DNA from: Candidatus Poseidoniales archaeon
GTDB lineage: Archaea; Thermoplasmatota; Poseidoniia; Poseidoniales; Poseidoniaceae
DNA: 53,414 nucleotides
Assembly (NCBI GenBank): GCA_003602575.1
Contig: QQRY01000050.1
Location: 1 to 53,414, forward strand
Direction: 5' to 3'
Under the pieces are notes generated by a model. That model was not told the origin of the DNA, searched no databases, and was given only the letters and a program-made list of their open reading frames with translations. The translations under genes and the position numbers were made by a program. This document shows positions 25,100-34,500 of the stretch, piece by piece (positions within the stretch are counted from its first letter, which is position 1; each line of letters starts with the position of its first letter).

Positions 25100-26101
25100 T
25101 CAATTGAAAATGTCACAACCAAGCAATGGTAGTAAGACACTAGCATCACCTTCTACACAAACATTTGGTGCTTCAGGTCTCATCTTCCCCCACGAGATTG
25201 CTTCTCTAAGTCTAGCGCCTGAAAGACTTCCATCATGCTCCGGTGCGGTGGTAATGTATACTGCCGAATCAAGTCCCCCTCTATATTGGTTCCACCAAAT
25301 AACGTGATGCTTTGAAATTCCTCCACCGACCATCAGGGCATTAGAAACTTCAACATCCCAAGTCAAATCACTCATTACTTGTTCATCAGCCAGAGTATCA
25401 ATGTGGAAGTCTCGATGTTTCTGCCTAAACATGAATAATTGCGCACCGATTGAACCATCGGTGATTCCGGGAATACAAACTGGAATCTTGTGTTTTGCCG
25501 CCCAATAAATCAATGAATCAGGAGTGCCAATTCTCTTTCCAAGTTCCCAGACTAAATGTATGGACCCAAAACCAATCCAAGCATCAGCACCGGTTTTGCC
25601 AGTTTCCTTTAGTCTGTCATTGTATATGTCTTCAAGAACAGGCATTACAACTTCTTCGATTATTTCTCCATAAGATGAATTAGGGACAATAACATTACCA
25701 AGCCTCATCAATGAATGCTCTCCAAGTTCAATATCATCTAATTCAAATGCGCCATGGTAATATTTTTTGTATGCTCTTGCAATATCGTGGTCTAGCATTC
25801 CACAAGTAGTTGAGATGACATTGAACATTTTCTGCTTAATTGCTTCGACAAAGAATCCTCTAGTGCCGGTGGCGCATAGGCAGGCAGGAAATGAAAGCCA
25901 GTTACAAACCTTGGATGTATCTCCGCCAACAGCATCAATTTCTTTCTTCATATCGATTAGAATATCTCTAGCAGTGGCTAGTTTTGTAGCAGTGAATCCA
26001 CCGGCAGAACTCATTTGATCAATCAATGATTTAGGGTCCGATATGTTTGAGAAATCATAGTCCTCAACAGGGATGTCAAAATCATCGGGAGAAATCGCCA
26101 T
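25100..26101 (-). CDS. dys: Deoxyhypusine synthase
   Basis: A 333-residue enzyme that transfers the aminobutyl group of spermidine to a lysine of aIF5A, the first step of hypusine formation. The active-site lysine is Lys264 in GGGISKHH, followed by the family block VYITTAPEHDGSLSGARLREA and SWGKM. The ATG at 26101 (MAISPDDFDIP) is chosen; an upstream TTG (26119) adds six residues. It lies 40 bases after uvrB. aIF5A itself is not encoded in this window. This is an archaeal/eukaryotic trait and supports the domain call. Confidence 0.93.
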   Translation of the reverse strand: MAISPDDFDIPVEDYDFSNISDPKSLIDQMSSAGGFTATKLATARDILIDMKKEIDAVGGDTSKVCNWLSFPACLCATGTRGFFVEAIKQKMFNVISTTCGMLDHDIARAYKKYYHGAFELDDIELGEHSLMRLGNVIVPNSSYGEIIEEVVMPVLEDIYNDRLKETGKTGADAWIGFGSIHLVWELGKRIGTPDSLIYWAAKHKIPVCIPGITDGSIGAQLFMFRQKHRDFHIDTLADEQVMSDLTWDVEVSNALMVGGGISKHHVIWWNQYRGGLDSAVYITTAPEHDGSLSGARLREAISWGKMRPEAPNVCVEGDASVLLPLLGCDIFN

Positions 26102-26141
26102 AGTATGTCCAAATCGCAATTACAAATGAATCTGTCCACTC

Positions 26142-28595
26142 TCAAAGCATCTGTTCAAGTTCGAAAATTCGATCTCTAAGTCTAGCAGCTTGTTCAAAGT
26201 CAAGGTCTAATGCAGCCTTTTTCATCGCACTATTCAACTCGGCTAGCAAGTCTTTAATTTGTTCTGAGGAGAGGTTATGTTTGATGTCATCTGGCTCATC
26301 ATATGTCAATTGAGAATTCGATTTTTCAATTGAAGAATTTAATGAATTATGATTACTTTCACTATGAGCCCAAGCACCAGCTCCAAGATTCAGTTTAGTG
26401 GCCCAATCTCCATCCTTTCTGCCGCCCTTTTTAGCGACTAATCTCTTACTTCCAGTACCATCTGTAGTTGTGCCGGATATGAAATCCTCATCTTTTGAGT
26501 TCATTTCAGGAAGTGCTTTAACAATAGTTTTGGGAGTTATTCCATTTTCCTGATTATATTTTTCTTGACGAACCCTTCTTTCCAATGTCTGTTGGATCGC
26601 TGCTTGCATTGCTGGAGAAACACTATCGGCGTATAGCAGAACCTTTCCATTTACATTTCTAGCAGCTCTACCCATTGTTTGTAATAGGCTTCTTTCATTC
26701 CTGAGGAAGCCTTGCTTGTCGGCATCGAAAATAGCCACTAGACTAACCTCTGGTATGTCCAATCCCTCTCTTAGTAGATTTATACCCACGATCACATCGA
26801 TTAAACCAAGCCTTAATGCATTGATAATTTCACTTCTTTGAATAGTATCTATTTCAGAATGTAGGTGGTGGGCTTTAATTCCCATTTCATTCAGGTATGT
26901 TGCTACCTCTTCAGCGAATTTAATCGTGAGAACCGTTACAAGGCAGCGTTCACCTTCCTCTATTCTGTTATTTATTTCCGAGAGTAAGTTGGCTACTTGT
27001 CCGCTAGTAGGGCGCACTTCAAGAGTCGGATCAAGCAAACCTGTAGGTCTAATCTCCATCTTAGAGATATGCTGTATGCTCTGAATCATCTCATACATAC
27101 TTTCAGCTTCAGGGTGCTTTTTGTCTAAATCTGGCTTTTTTGCACCACCTCCAGATTGGGCGTGCAATAGCCCATTAGGTATTTTTTGATTTGTAATCTC
27201 ACAAAGATGCCTTAACTCTCTTTCTCCAGGAGTTGCTGAAACATACACCAATTGGGGCACTAAGGACTGAAATTCAGGAATCTTTAGCGGACGATTATCT
27301 GCAGCAGTAGGTAACCTGAATCCATGTTCAATCAAACTCTCCTTTCTAGACCGGTCTCCATGGTACATTCCTCCAACTTGCGGTAAACTAACGTGAGACT
27401 CATCCATTATCACTAGGAACTTTTCTGGATTTCCATGGAATTGTTTTGCACATGCTGCGAAGAAGTCTAGTAAGCAGTAGGGTCTTTGCCCTCTTTCTCT
27501 GCCATCAAAATGGAGTGAATAATTTTCAATAGATTGACAGTGGCCGATTTCTCTAAGCATTTCAAGGTCATATCTTGTTTTTTGCTCGATACGATTTGCT
27601 TCTAAATCTCTACCTAAACTATTGAAGTGGGCAATCCTGTCATCTAGTTCATCTTCAATTGAGATCAGAGCATTTTCAAAACGTTCAGGACTCGTCATGA
27701 AAAACTCCTTTGGATGTATCCATGCTTCGCTGAGTACATCGAGAGTTTCCCAAGAAACCGGGTCACAGACTTGTATTTTTATTACTCCTTCATAGTCGAA
27801 TTGTATTCTTAAAGGATCATCTCTGCTAGGCATCCAAACATCTAGGACTTCGCCTCTAAGGCGACAACTTCCACGGGTTAAATCGGTATTTGTTCGGGTG
27901 TATTGTAGTGCGACTAATTCTTTGAGTAAATCAACAGGTTCGATTTTTTGCCCAATATGGCACCTAACGTGTGATTCAAGGAATGTTTCAGGCGGATTTA
28001 ATCCGTAAATACATGATACGGAAGATACAATTATGCAGTCAGGTCTTGTCACTAAAGAAGCGACTGCAGCAAATCTTTCTTGTTCAATACGCTCATTTAT
28101 TGATAATTCTTTATCGATATACAAGTCACGATTTGCTAAGTATGCTTCAGGTTGGTAGTAGTCATAGTGAGAGACAAAGTAATCGACAGCGTTTTCGGGA
28201 AAATACCCTGCCATTTCTTGATATAATTGACGAGCAAGTGTCTTGTTATGGCTCATAATCAAGGTTGGGATATTCAATTTCTCGATAACCTTGGCCATAG
28301 CGAATGTTTTGCCACTTCCAGTAACCCCTAATAAGACACATCTTTCTTGCCCATTTTCCAATTGAGAAATTAAATTTTCAATTGCTTTTGGCTGGTCTCC
28401 AGAAGGCGTATATTCTGTATGCATTACCATTCGCTTAATTTCAGGCCTCAAATGTTCTAGGGCAGCTCCTTCGAGGGCTTTAGAGAGGTCAAACGGGTCT
28501 CTTTGTTGTAAATCAAGACTTCCTGGGTCGTGATCCGCTAGCGATTCAAAATCACCATCATCATCCCAGTCGCTAGTCATTTCAAAGCCCCGCAT
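26142..28595 (-). CDS. uvrB: Excinuclease ABC subunit B (UvrB), extended
   Basis: An 817-residue UvrB, the damage-verifying helicase of nucleotide excision repair; bacterial forms are about 670 long. Walker A is GVTGSGKT (residues 90-97), the beta-hairpin region reads VDYFVSHYDYYQPEAY, the Walker B-type box is MDESH, and helicase motif VI is QTMGRAARN. The C-terminal UVR motif (AALDLDFEQAARLRDRIFEL) is intact. Extra length comes from an acidic ~57-residue N-terminus and an enlarged linker before the UVR motif. The start may be 28595 or 28580. UvrA and UvrC are not in the window. It is bacterial-type and probably acquired. Confidence 0.95.
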   Translation of the reverse strand: MRGFEMTSDWDDDGDFESLADHDPGSLDLQQRDPFDLSKALEGAALEHLRPEIKRMVMHTEYTPSGDQPKAIENLISQLENGQERCVLLGVTGSGKTFAMAKVIEKLNIPTLIMSHNKTLARQLYQEMAGYFPENAVDYFVSHYDYYQPEAYLANRDLYIDKELSINERIEQERFAAVASLVTRPDCIIVSSVSCIYGLNPPETFLESHVRCHIGQKIEPVDLLKELVALQYTRTNTDLTRGSCRLRGEVLDVWMPSRDDPLRIQFDYEGVIKIQVCDPVSWETLDVLSEAWIHPKEFFMTSPERFENALISIEDELDDRIAHFNSLGRDLEANRIEQKTRYDLEMLREIGHCQSIENYSLHFDGRERGQRPYCLLDFFAACAKQFHGNPEKFLVIMDESHVSLPQVGGMYHGDRSRKESLIEHGFRLPTAADNRPLKIPEFQSLVPQLVYVSATPGERELRHLCEITNQKIPNGLLHAQSGGGAKKPDLDKKHPEAESMYEMIQSIQHISKMEIRPTGLLDPTLEVRPTSGQVANLLSEINNRIEEGERCLVTVLTIKFAEEVATYLNEMGIKAHHLHSEIDTIQRSEIINALRLGLIDVIVGINLLREGLDIPEVSLVAIFDADKQGFLRNERSLLQTMGRAARNVNGKVLLYADSVSPAMQAAIQQTLERRVRQEKYNQENGITPKTIVKALPEMNSKDEDFISGTTTDGTGSKRLVAKKGGRKDGDWATKLNLGAGAWAHSESNHNSLNSSIEKSNSQLTYDEPDDIKHNLSSEQIKDLLAELNSAMKKAALDLDFEQAARLRDRIFELEQML

Positions 28596-28634
28596 TAATA
28601 TTGAAATGGCGAATGGTTTTGAACTATGGCATAA

Positions 28635-29366
28635 TTAAGGCAGGTACAATCCACCATTGACATGGATGATTGCTCCAGTGATGTAAGAAGAATCCGGTCC
28701 GGTCAAAAAGGAGATAGTAGATGCCATATCTTCAGGGCTACCTACTCTTTTTAGCGGAACTTCATTTTCTCTAGTCATGCGCTTTTCTTTACTATCTCCG
28801 GCTAGAATTGCTGTATCAACGTATCCCGGCGCTAATACATTGACTCTTTTACCTTCAGGGCCTACTTCTTGAGCTAATGAACGAGCCCAAATTGCTAATG
28901 CTGCTTTAGAAGCAGAATAATCTGCACCGTGAGGTGAACCTCTAGTGCCTAACTGTGAGCCAACAACTACGATTCTAGCATCAGGGGTTAGATGCTGCTG
29001 AATAGCCTTCCAAACACCGACAGCTCCTTCAAAATTAATTGACATAGTTTTTCTCAAATCTTCTAGAGTCATCTCATTGGCAGAGATCCGGTTATACGCT
29101 CCATGATTTAGAACTAGTACATCAATAGATTTAGCCATCCAGGGGTGTATTCCAAGAAGCCCAACTTCTCCATCATCAGAGCAATCTACCTTTACAGCCA
29201 GCGCATCTCCGCCACTTTCTCGGATTTCAGCAACTAACATTTCAGCAGGTTTTGAAGAATTATTGTAAGTCAATAAAATATCATAACCATCCTCTGATAA
29301 TCGTTTGCAAGTTGCGGCACCAATACCTTGGCCACCTCCTGTAACCAATGCAACTGGGCGGGTCAT
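28635..29366 (-). CDS. Short-chain dehydrogenase/reductase (FabG-like)
   Basis: A 243-residue classical SDR. The cofactor motif is TGGGQGIG at the N-terminus. The catalytic Ser, Tyr and Lys are in VVGSQLGTRG and YSASK, followed by the APGYVDT turn and a C-terminus typical of FabG (SSYITGAIIHVNGG). It probably reduces a 3-oxoacyl or other carbonyl with NAD(P)H; fatty-acid roles are uncertain in archaea. It lies 39 bases before uvrB and 42 bases after the MazG-like gene on the same strand. Confidence 0.9.
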   Translation of the reverse strand: MTRPVALVTGGGQGIGAATCKRLSEDGYDILLTYNNSSKPAEMLVAEIRESGGDALAVKVDCSDDGEVGLLGIHPWMAKSIDVLVLNHGAYNRISANEMTLEDLRKTMSINFEGAVGVWKAIQQHLTPDARIVVVGSQLGTRGSPHGADYSASKAALAIWARSLAQEVGPEGKRVNVLAPGYVDTAILAGDSKEKRMTRENEVPLKRVGSPEDMASTISFLTGPDSSYITGAIIHVNGGLYLP

Positions 29367-29408
29367 GATTAGCCCAAACGGTACTCAGCAATAATTCCGA
29401 CCTATTGT

Positions 29409-29786
29409 TCAATTTAGGAATTGAGCAAGTTGTGGTGGTTGCCAACCCTCAGGTTTCAGGACCTTTCCATCTTCTCTACGGATGACTTTACCATCAACTA
29501 ATTTAGCCATATTTGACCTATGGACTTCATTGAATGCATCGTCATATATGTCTTGCATACCATGATTGATTATTGTTCCAGCGAGGATATATCCTATGTC
29601 CGCTAAAGCATCTAAAACCTCTACTAAATCGCCGGACCTTGCGGCTTCAGCATATTCTTGAACTTCTTCGACTAGAAGTTTTATTCTTAGTTCAATCATT
29701 TCATCAGGCCCAAGCCCTGGGCTATCCAGTTTGGGTATTTCGAAGGCTTGATTGAATTCTAGAAGGGAGGCGACTATTGGGTTCAT
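29409..29786 (-). CDS. MazG-like/all-alpha NTP pyrophosphohydrolase
   Basis: A 125-residue all-alpha protein. The motif LLVEEVQEYAEAA followed by EVLDALADIGYILAGT matches the metal-binding ExxE...D pattern of the MazG/PRA-PH-like family. These enzymes cleave nucleoside triphosphates or phosphoribosyl-ATP. The C-terminal tail (VIRREDGKVLKPEGWQPP) is the typical terminus of the DUF/PRA-PH-like branch. Nucleotide-pool house-cleaning is the likely role; the substrate is unknown. It starts a three-gene run with the SDR and uvrB. Confidence 0.82.
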   Translation of the reverse strand: MNPIVASLLEFNQAFEIPKLDSPGLGPDEMIELRIKLLVEEVQEYAEAARSGDLVEVLDALADIGYILAGTIINHGMQDIYDDAFNEVHRSNMAKLVDGKVIRREDGKVLKPEGWQPPQLAQFLN

Positions 29787-29885
29787 AATTGCTAGTGCAC
29801 CGAACTAGTCTTTCAACATTTCAGAACAAACTGACGTATTATTGTCGCGCAATTGAAGCGTTATGCCTCGATTTAGACATCCAGT

Positions 29886-32800
29886 TTACTGTTCACGTCG
29901 TGTCGCAATAAAGAATCCAAGACTTACTGCAACTATTGTTCCAAAGACTCCAATAGAAGGTACGCTATCCTCAGAATCCTCATCAGCATCATCATCTGAT
30001 TTTTGCATTCCTTCAGAATTCGTATCAGGATCTAATTCAGTACATGGAAGCCAGTGTCCATCAGTACCAGGTTCGATTGAACCGGTCAAACCGCCACCTT
30101 CAGAAATGTATAGAACTCCTGAACTTGCTGGCCATTCAACAACATAATTACCAGGGTAATTCATTTGTGTAGCATCCCAAACAGGCATTCCATTATCATT
30201 CCATGTGTCTTTACACGGGCATACCTTAGATGACCATACATCCATATCAATCAACGGAGAATTAGTCAATTGATTGGAATATCCTTGAATTACAACTTCA
30301 TAGAACACACCTGAACTTGCCGGATACTCATAAATGTCTCCAGAAGAAACTTCTACTGAAGGAGACCAAACGCCAGCGAAGTTTCCACCAAAGCCAGAAC
30401 AAGGCCCTTCATCAACTGTTGATGTTTGATCACACGATATCCAATGATTATCGATACCAGGCTCTCCAGCACCAGTAAGTCCACCACTTTCAGAGATGTA
30501 TAATACTTGAGAACCGGCCGGCCATTCTACAACATAATTGCCTGGATAATAAAATTGAGAAGCATCCCAAATCGGCTGACCATTAGCATGCCAAGTTTCC
30601 TTACATGGACAAGCAATAGGCTCCCATGCATCTAAGTCAAGACCCGGAGCACCGACATTTGTTGGGGACACAAATGGTATTACAACGCTGTAGAACATTC
30701 CCGAATTTGCAGGATACTCGTAGATCTCACCGAAACTAACATTCATTCCTGGTTCCCATACACCCACTACTTCGAGCCCTGCACAATCAGTAGATTCTTG
30801 AACAGATTGGTCCATATCACAAGGCATCCAATGCGAATCGATTCCTGGCTCACCAGCTTGTGAAGTCAAACCTCCACCTTCTGAAATATACAAGATTTGA
30901 GAACCTGCTGGCCATTCAACAACGAAGTTTCCAGGATATCCATTATTATTAGAATCCCAAATTGGTTGTCCATTAGCATGCCAAGTTTCCTTACATGGGC
31001 AAGCAATAGGTGCCCATGCATCTAAGTCATGACCCGGAGCGCCGACAATAGTTGGAGTATTGAATGGAATTACAATTTCATAAAACATTCCATATCCTGC
31101 TGGATATTCATACACTTGGCCAAATTCAACCAAGGTGCCTGGCTCCCAGACGCCAATAACATCAAGTCCAGCACAAGGTCCACCTTCTGATGGCATTTCT
31201 TGGCAAGGCATCCAATGAGGGTCAGTTCCTGGTTCAACATTAAAAGCCAATCCGCCGCCTTCTGTAATCCATAGATTCATTGAACCGGCTGGCCACTCAA
31301 CGACATAGTTTCCTGGATAAGTTGGCATTGTATCATCCCATACTGGTTGTCCATTTGCCATCCAAGTATCCTTACAAGGACAAGCAATTGGTGCCCAAGC
31401 ATCTAGGTCAACTCCAGGTGAACCGACCATTGTTGGTTGGTTGAATGGAATTACTATCTCATAGTATATTCCACTTGCAGGTGGGTATTCGTATACCTCG
31501 CCGAAGCTGACGTGTGTTGATGGTTCCCAAGTTCCCATAAATGGTATACCAAGTGCATCAAAACCAGCACAAGGCGAGCCTCCAACTTCTGTTGTACATT
31601 TATTCCAAACCATAGGAGATGAACCTCCTGGGTGGTCGCCAACCACAGAACTATCTGTAGAAATCCATATGTCGCCAGAATTAGCAGGGTGTTCAACAAC
31701 CATACCTGAATCATAATCGATATTAGTATCCCAAACAGGCATACCGGCATCTATCCAAATATCTTTACAACTACAGTCTCTTGTCCAAAACTCATAGGCT
31801 TGGGCTTGGTCTGGTGCTACAGTAACAACACCATTTGGATCAGTGTAGTGTGCTAAATAATACAGACCACTATTTGTTGGATATTCGTATACATTGCCAA
31901 CGACAACTACGCTGCTAGGTGACCAGACTTCATTCCCAATACTACCTTCAAATTCTGAACATGGGCCTGATTGTATGCCTCCAATTTTGCACTCTTTCCA
32001 GTGAGGATCAATTCCAGGTTCATCTGTGTTAATTGGAGTTGTGCCAAATCCGCCAATTTCATTATTGTACCAGAAAATTTGTGAACCTGCTGGCCATTCA
32101 ACCATTGGGTTGCCCGAATAGAGGTCGTTAGCAGACCAAACAGTACCTGGTCCGGCCCACCATATCTCTTCACAAGTACAAGGTCCTAGCCAATATTTCT
32201 CTGAATTGGGATCTTCAGGTGTGACTGAAATAGTTAAATCGACGTGGTTTGGTTGCCACATTTGATAGAAGATTCCTGAATCTGCAGGGTATTCATAGAC
32301 TCCATCAGTGCTCACAGGGACTCCATAATCCCAGGCTGGTCCGGATTGTCCATTGAAAGAAGCACATGGTCCACCTGCTGGAGTACCTTCAACACACTTC
32401 TCCCAATCATTACCGTCTGCCCAAGGTTCATCTGGAGCTACACCTGCGACCGCTGCAGGCATAATTGCCATCCAAACAGTTCCAGTTCCAACTGGATATT
32501 CAACAACATTACCTGCTAAATACTGAACACTTGCATCATAGGCAGGCATACCAGAGTCAATCCAGATATCTTCACAACTACATGGATTCTTTGACCAGAC
32601 ATCCAAATCAACTCCTGGTGCTCCTACGATTTGATCAACATAGCCTAAAATAACGACTACATGGTAATCCCCTGAACCAGCAGGATACTCATACACATCA
32701 CCAGTTGAAACTTCGGTATTTGCATCCCAGACTAAACCAGGTGTGATATCAATATCACATGGGCCACCATTAGTTGGAGGAGTGATGACGCTAGTATCGT

Positions 32801-33977
32801 CACATGTAGTATACATTAAGTCACTGTTTCCACCTAGGTAAACAACATGTGGGATGTCATTTGAATCCAACTCATTATCTAATTGTCCAACGCCTTCGTT
32901 ATCTAACGCAACGTCCACAAAGGACATACTTGAATCAAATTGAGCATACATGATGTCATTAACATTATCTATGTGCCAAACAATATGCGGGTTTTCGCTG
33001 CTATCCATAGCCATTGAAAGTCCAAGAGTACCCGTGAAAAGTGTACTAATAGCCCATCCATTAGTTGTTTCTTCAACATGTTTAATCTCATTATTATGGA
33101 AATTTGTATATGTTATTTCAGCACCATTTGAAGTATATTCAATATCAGTATCTATACCAATGTAGCCAGTAGCAGGTGAATCGATAGTTTCAATGATAAA
33201 TTGATTACCTTGTCCTTGTCCTTTAGCAATCACTAAACTATGACTCGAATCACCAAATGTAATTGATGGCTCATCATTATCAGAATTTATTGCAATATCA
33301 ATCCCGTGAATATTTGAACCAGCTGGAATTGCTTCTAAAGTCCATGAAGGTGCTAAGGAGGTAGCACTTGGCAGGAGTCCATACCAAAGAGAACCATCTT
33401 TGTTATATGCGATGTGTAAATTGCCAGAGCCGCCTAAGTCATCTACATCTATAGCCAGATAAGGGAAAATTTTACCAGTATCGACTATTGAAATGGTCCA
33501 TGAATTACTAGACGCTGGCTTGAAAGCATGCTTCAATAACGAATCATTTGCATCAGACATATTTGTTGATTGGTAAATTATGTGTACATTATCATCCATA
33601 TCAATAATTAAATCATTTACATAACCAGTGTCATATCCCGGGGTTGAATCTACAAATTCAGAACTAAATTGTGCTCCTGAATTACTTATTTCGGAATATT
33701 TAAGATGCTTATTTGAAGTGTCACTATAAGAGACATGCACTTTATCATTTGAATCGAGATCTGCTGAAGGCTTGTATCCTACATTTCCGAATGAATCTAT
33801 TGTAGTTATAGCCCAATCAGCACAACCAGCTTCAGAAAGTTGTCTTCCAGAAGTTAGATGTTCTGTTATCTCATCGGATACTATTTCAGGCTTATAGTAA
33901 TCATTTTTGTTTACTCCAGATAGTGCTACGGAAGTCAACATCAATATCATTATAGTTATGGTTAGGGCTTTTCTCAT
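29886..33977 (-). CDS. Secreted surface protein with seven carbohydrate-binding-like repeats
   Basis: A 1363-residue exported protein. A signal peptide (ALTITIMILMLTSVALSG) precedes about 370 residues of propeller-like blades (HVSYSDTSNKHLKYSE, IDVDDLGGSGNLHIAY). Seven tandem units of about 125-130 residues follow. Each unit has a half like VWSP..V..G.VYEYPAGSGxFYEVV, a CPCKETW link, and a half like W...YPGNYVVEWPAGSQxLYIS ending in HWxPC. The halves resemble CBM5/12 chitin/cellulose-binding modules. The tail is acidic and ends in a hydrophobic VPSIGVFGTIVAVSLGFF plus RR, a sorting-signal-like anchor. Units 4-6 are the most alike. It is likely a polysaccharide- or particle-binding surface protein. 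Confidence 0.85.
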   Translation of the reverse strand: MRKALTITIMILMLTSVALSGVNKNDYYKPEIVSDEITEHLTSGRQLSEAGCADWAITTIDSFGNVGYKPSADLDSNDKVHVSYSDTSNKHLKYSEISNSGAQFSSEFVDSTPGYDTGYVNDLIIDMDDNVHIIYQSTNMSDANDSLLKHAFKPASSNSWTISIVDTGKIFPYLAIDVDDLGGSGNLHIAYNKDGSLWYGLLPSATSLAPSWTLEAIPAGSNIHGIDIAINSDNDEPSITFGDSSHSLVIAKGQGQGNQFIIETIDSPATGYIGIDTDIEYTSNGAEITYTNFHNNEIKHVEETTNGWAISTLFTGTLGLSMAMDSSENPHIVWHIDNVNDIMYAQFDSSMSFVDVALDNEGVGQLDNELDSNDIPHVVYLGGNSDLMYTTCDDTSVITPPTNGGPCDIDITPGLVWDANTEVSTGDVYEYPAGSGDYHVVVILGYVDQIVGAPGVDLDVWSKNPCSCEDIWIDSGMPAYDASVQYLAGNVVEYPVGTGTVWMAIMPAAVAGVAPDEPWADGNDWEKCVEGTPAGGPCASFNGQSGPAWDYGVPVSTDGVYEYPADSGIFYQMWQPNHVDLTISVTPEDPNSEKYWLGPCTCEEIWWAGPGTVWSANDLYSGNPMVEWPAGSQIFWYNNEIGGFGTTPINTDEPGIDPHWKECKIGGIQSGPCSEFEGSIGNEVWSPSSVVVVGNVYEYPTNSGLYYLAHYTDPNGVVTVAPDQAQAYEFWTRDCSCKDIWIDAGMPVWDTNIDYDSGMVVEHPANSGDIWISTDSSVVGDHPGGSSPMVWNKCTTEVGGSPCAGFDALGIPFMGTWEPSTHVSFGEVYEYPPASGIYYEIVIPFNQPTMVGSPGVDLDAWAPIACPCKDTWMANGQPVWDDTMPTYPGNYVVEWPAGSMNLWITEGGGLAFNVEPGTDPHWMPCQEMPSEGGPCAGLDVIGVWEPGTLVEFGQVYEYPAGYGMFYEIVIPFNTPTIVGAPGHDLDAWAPIACPCKETWHANGQPIWDSNNNGYPGNFVVEWPAGSQILYISEGGGLTSQAGEPGIDSHWMPCDMDQSVQESTDCAGLEVVGVWEPGMNVSFGEIYEYPANSGMFYSVVIPFVSPTNVGAPGLDLDAWEPIACPCKETWHANGQPIWDASQFYYPGNYVVEWPAGSQVLYISESGGLTGAGEPGIDNHWISCDQTSTVDEGPCSGFGGNFAGVWSPSVEVSSGDIYEYPASSGVFYEVVIQGYSNQLTNSPLIDMDVWSSKVCPCKDTWNDNGMPVWDATQMNYPGNYVVEWPASSGVLYISEGGGLTGSIEPGTDGHWLPCTELDPDTNSEGMQKSDDDADEDSEDSVPSIGVFGTIVAVSLGFFIATRREQ
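30030..32775 (-). repeat. Seven tandem ~385-base coding repeats
   Basis: Within the surface-protein gene, seven units of about 380-390 bases recur. Strongly conserved points are the EYPAGSG codons, CPCKETW, NGQPIWD and EWPAGSQ. Nucleotide similarity is highest between units 4, 5 and 6 (about 30.6-31.6 kb), pointing to recent duplication there. The region is prone to recombination or assembly collapse. Confidence 0.8.
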
Positions 33978-34032
33978 AACTCACCCTACATTATTAAGGG
34001 TTTTATACATGCCGTCGACAAAAATTATTTTT

Positions 34033-34500
34033 TCACGATATAGATAATTCTAGAAGTGGGACTCCTTGCTGTACTTGGTCTCCTTCAGAGAAGTATATTT
34101 CACTAACAGAACCTTCTTGCGAAGCCACAATACGATGTTCCATTTTCATGGCCTCTAGGATCATCAATGGTTGCCCAGCCTCGACCCTTTGGCCCACTTC
34201 TACCAATACTTGCAGAACTTTTCCTGGCATTGGAGCAGTAAGGCCACTGCCCTCATCTTCTTCAGCAGCCCCTGGCTCTATGTGGTCTATGCAGAATGTA
34301 TGTCCTCCAATATGAATCCACCATGTGTCTCCGACTTTGGCGCTATGTGCGAAAAAGACAGAACCATCAGTGGATACCAATCTAATCCTTCCATCCGGTA
34401 AAATCGAAGCATTATTGCCTGAAAGACTCCAAATATCATCAACTTTCGATAAAGTAACTTCTACAACCTCTCCATCGATTCTAAATTCATATCGCATCAA
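34033..34500 (-). CDS. Biotin carboxyl carrier protein
   Basis: A 155-residue carrier with a C-terminal biotinyl domain. The biotinylation motif is EAMKMEH with Lys119 and matching flanks (MPGKVLQVLVEVGQRVEAGQPL upstream). The N-terminal half is a small beta-rich domain of the acyl-CoA carboxylase BT type. It starts at ATGA overlapping the stop of the biotin carboxylase gene, so the two are coupled. In bacteria the carboxylase and carrier are usually fused in methylcrotonyl-CoA carboxylase alpha; here they are separate. It carries the carboxyl group to the beta subunit. Confidence 0.93.
   Translation of the reverse strand: MMRYEFRIDGEVVEVTLSKVDDIWSLSGNNASILPDGRIRLVSTDGSVFFAHSAKVGDTWWIHIGGHTFCIDHIEPGAAEEDEGSGLTAPMPGKVLQVLVEVGQRVEAGQPLMILEAMKMEHRIVASQEGSVSEIYFSEGDQVQQGVPLLELSIS

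Noticed and set aside
29886-32775. Possible CRISPR-like or DNA repeat array
   Set aside because: The repeats are about 385 bases, in frame and encode seven protein units; there are no short identical repeats with unique spacers.
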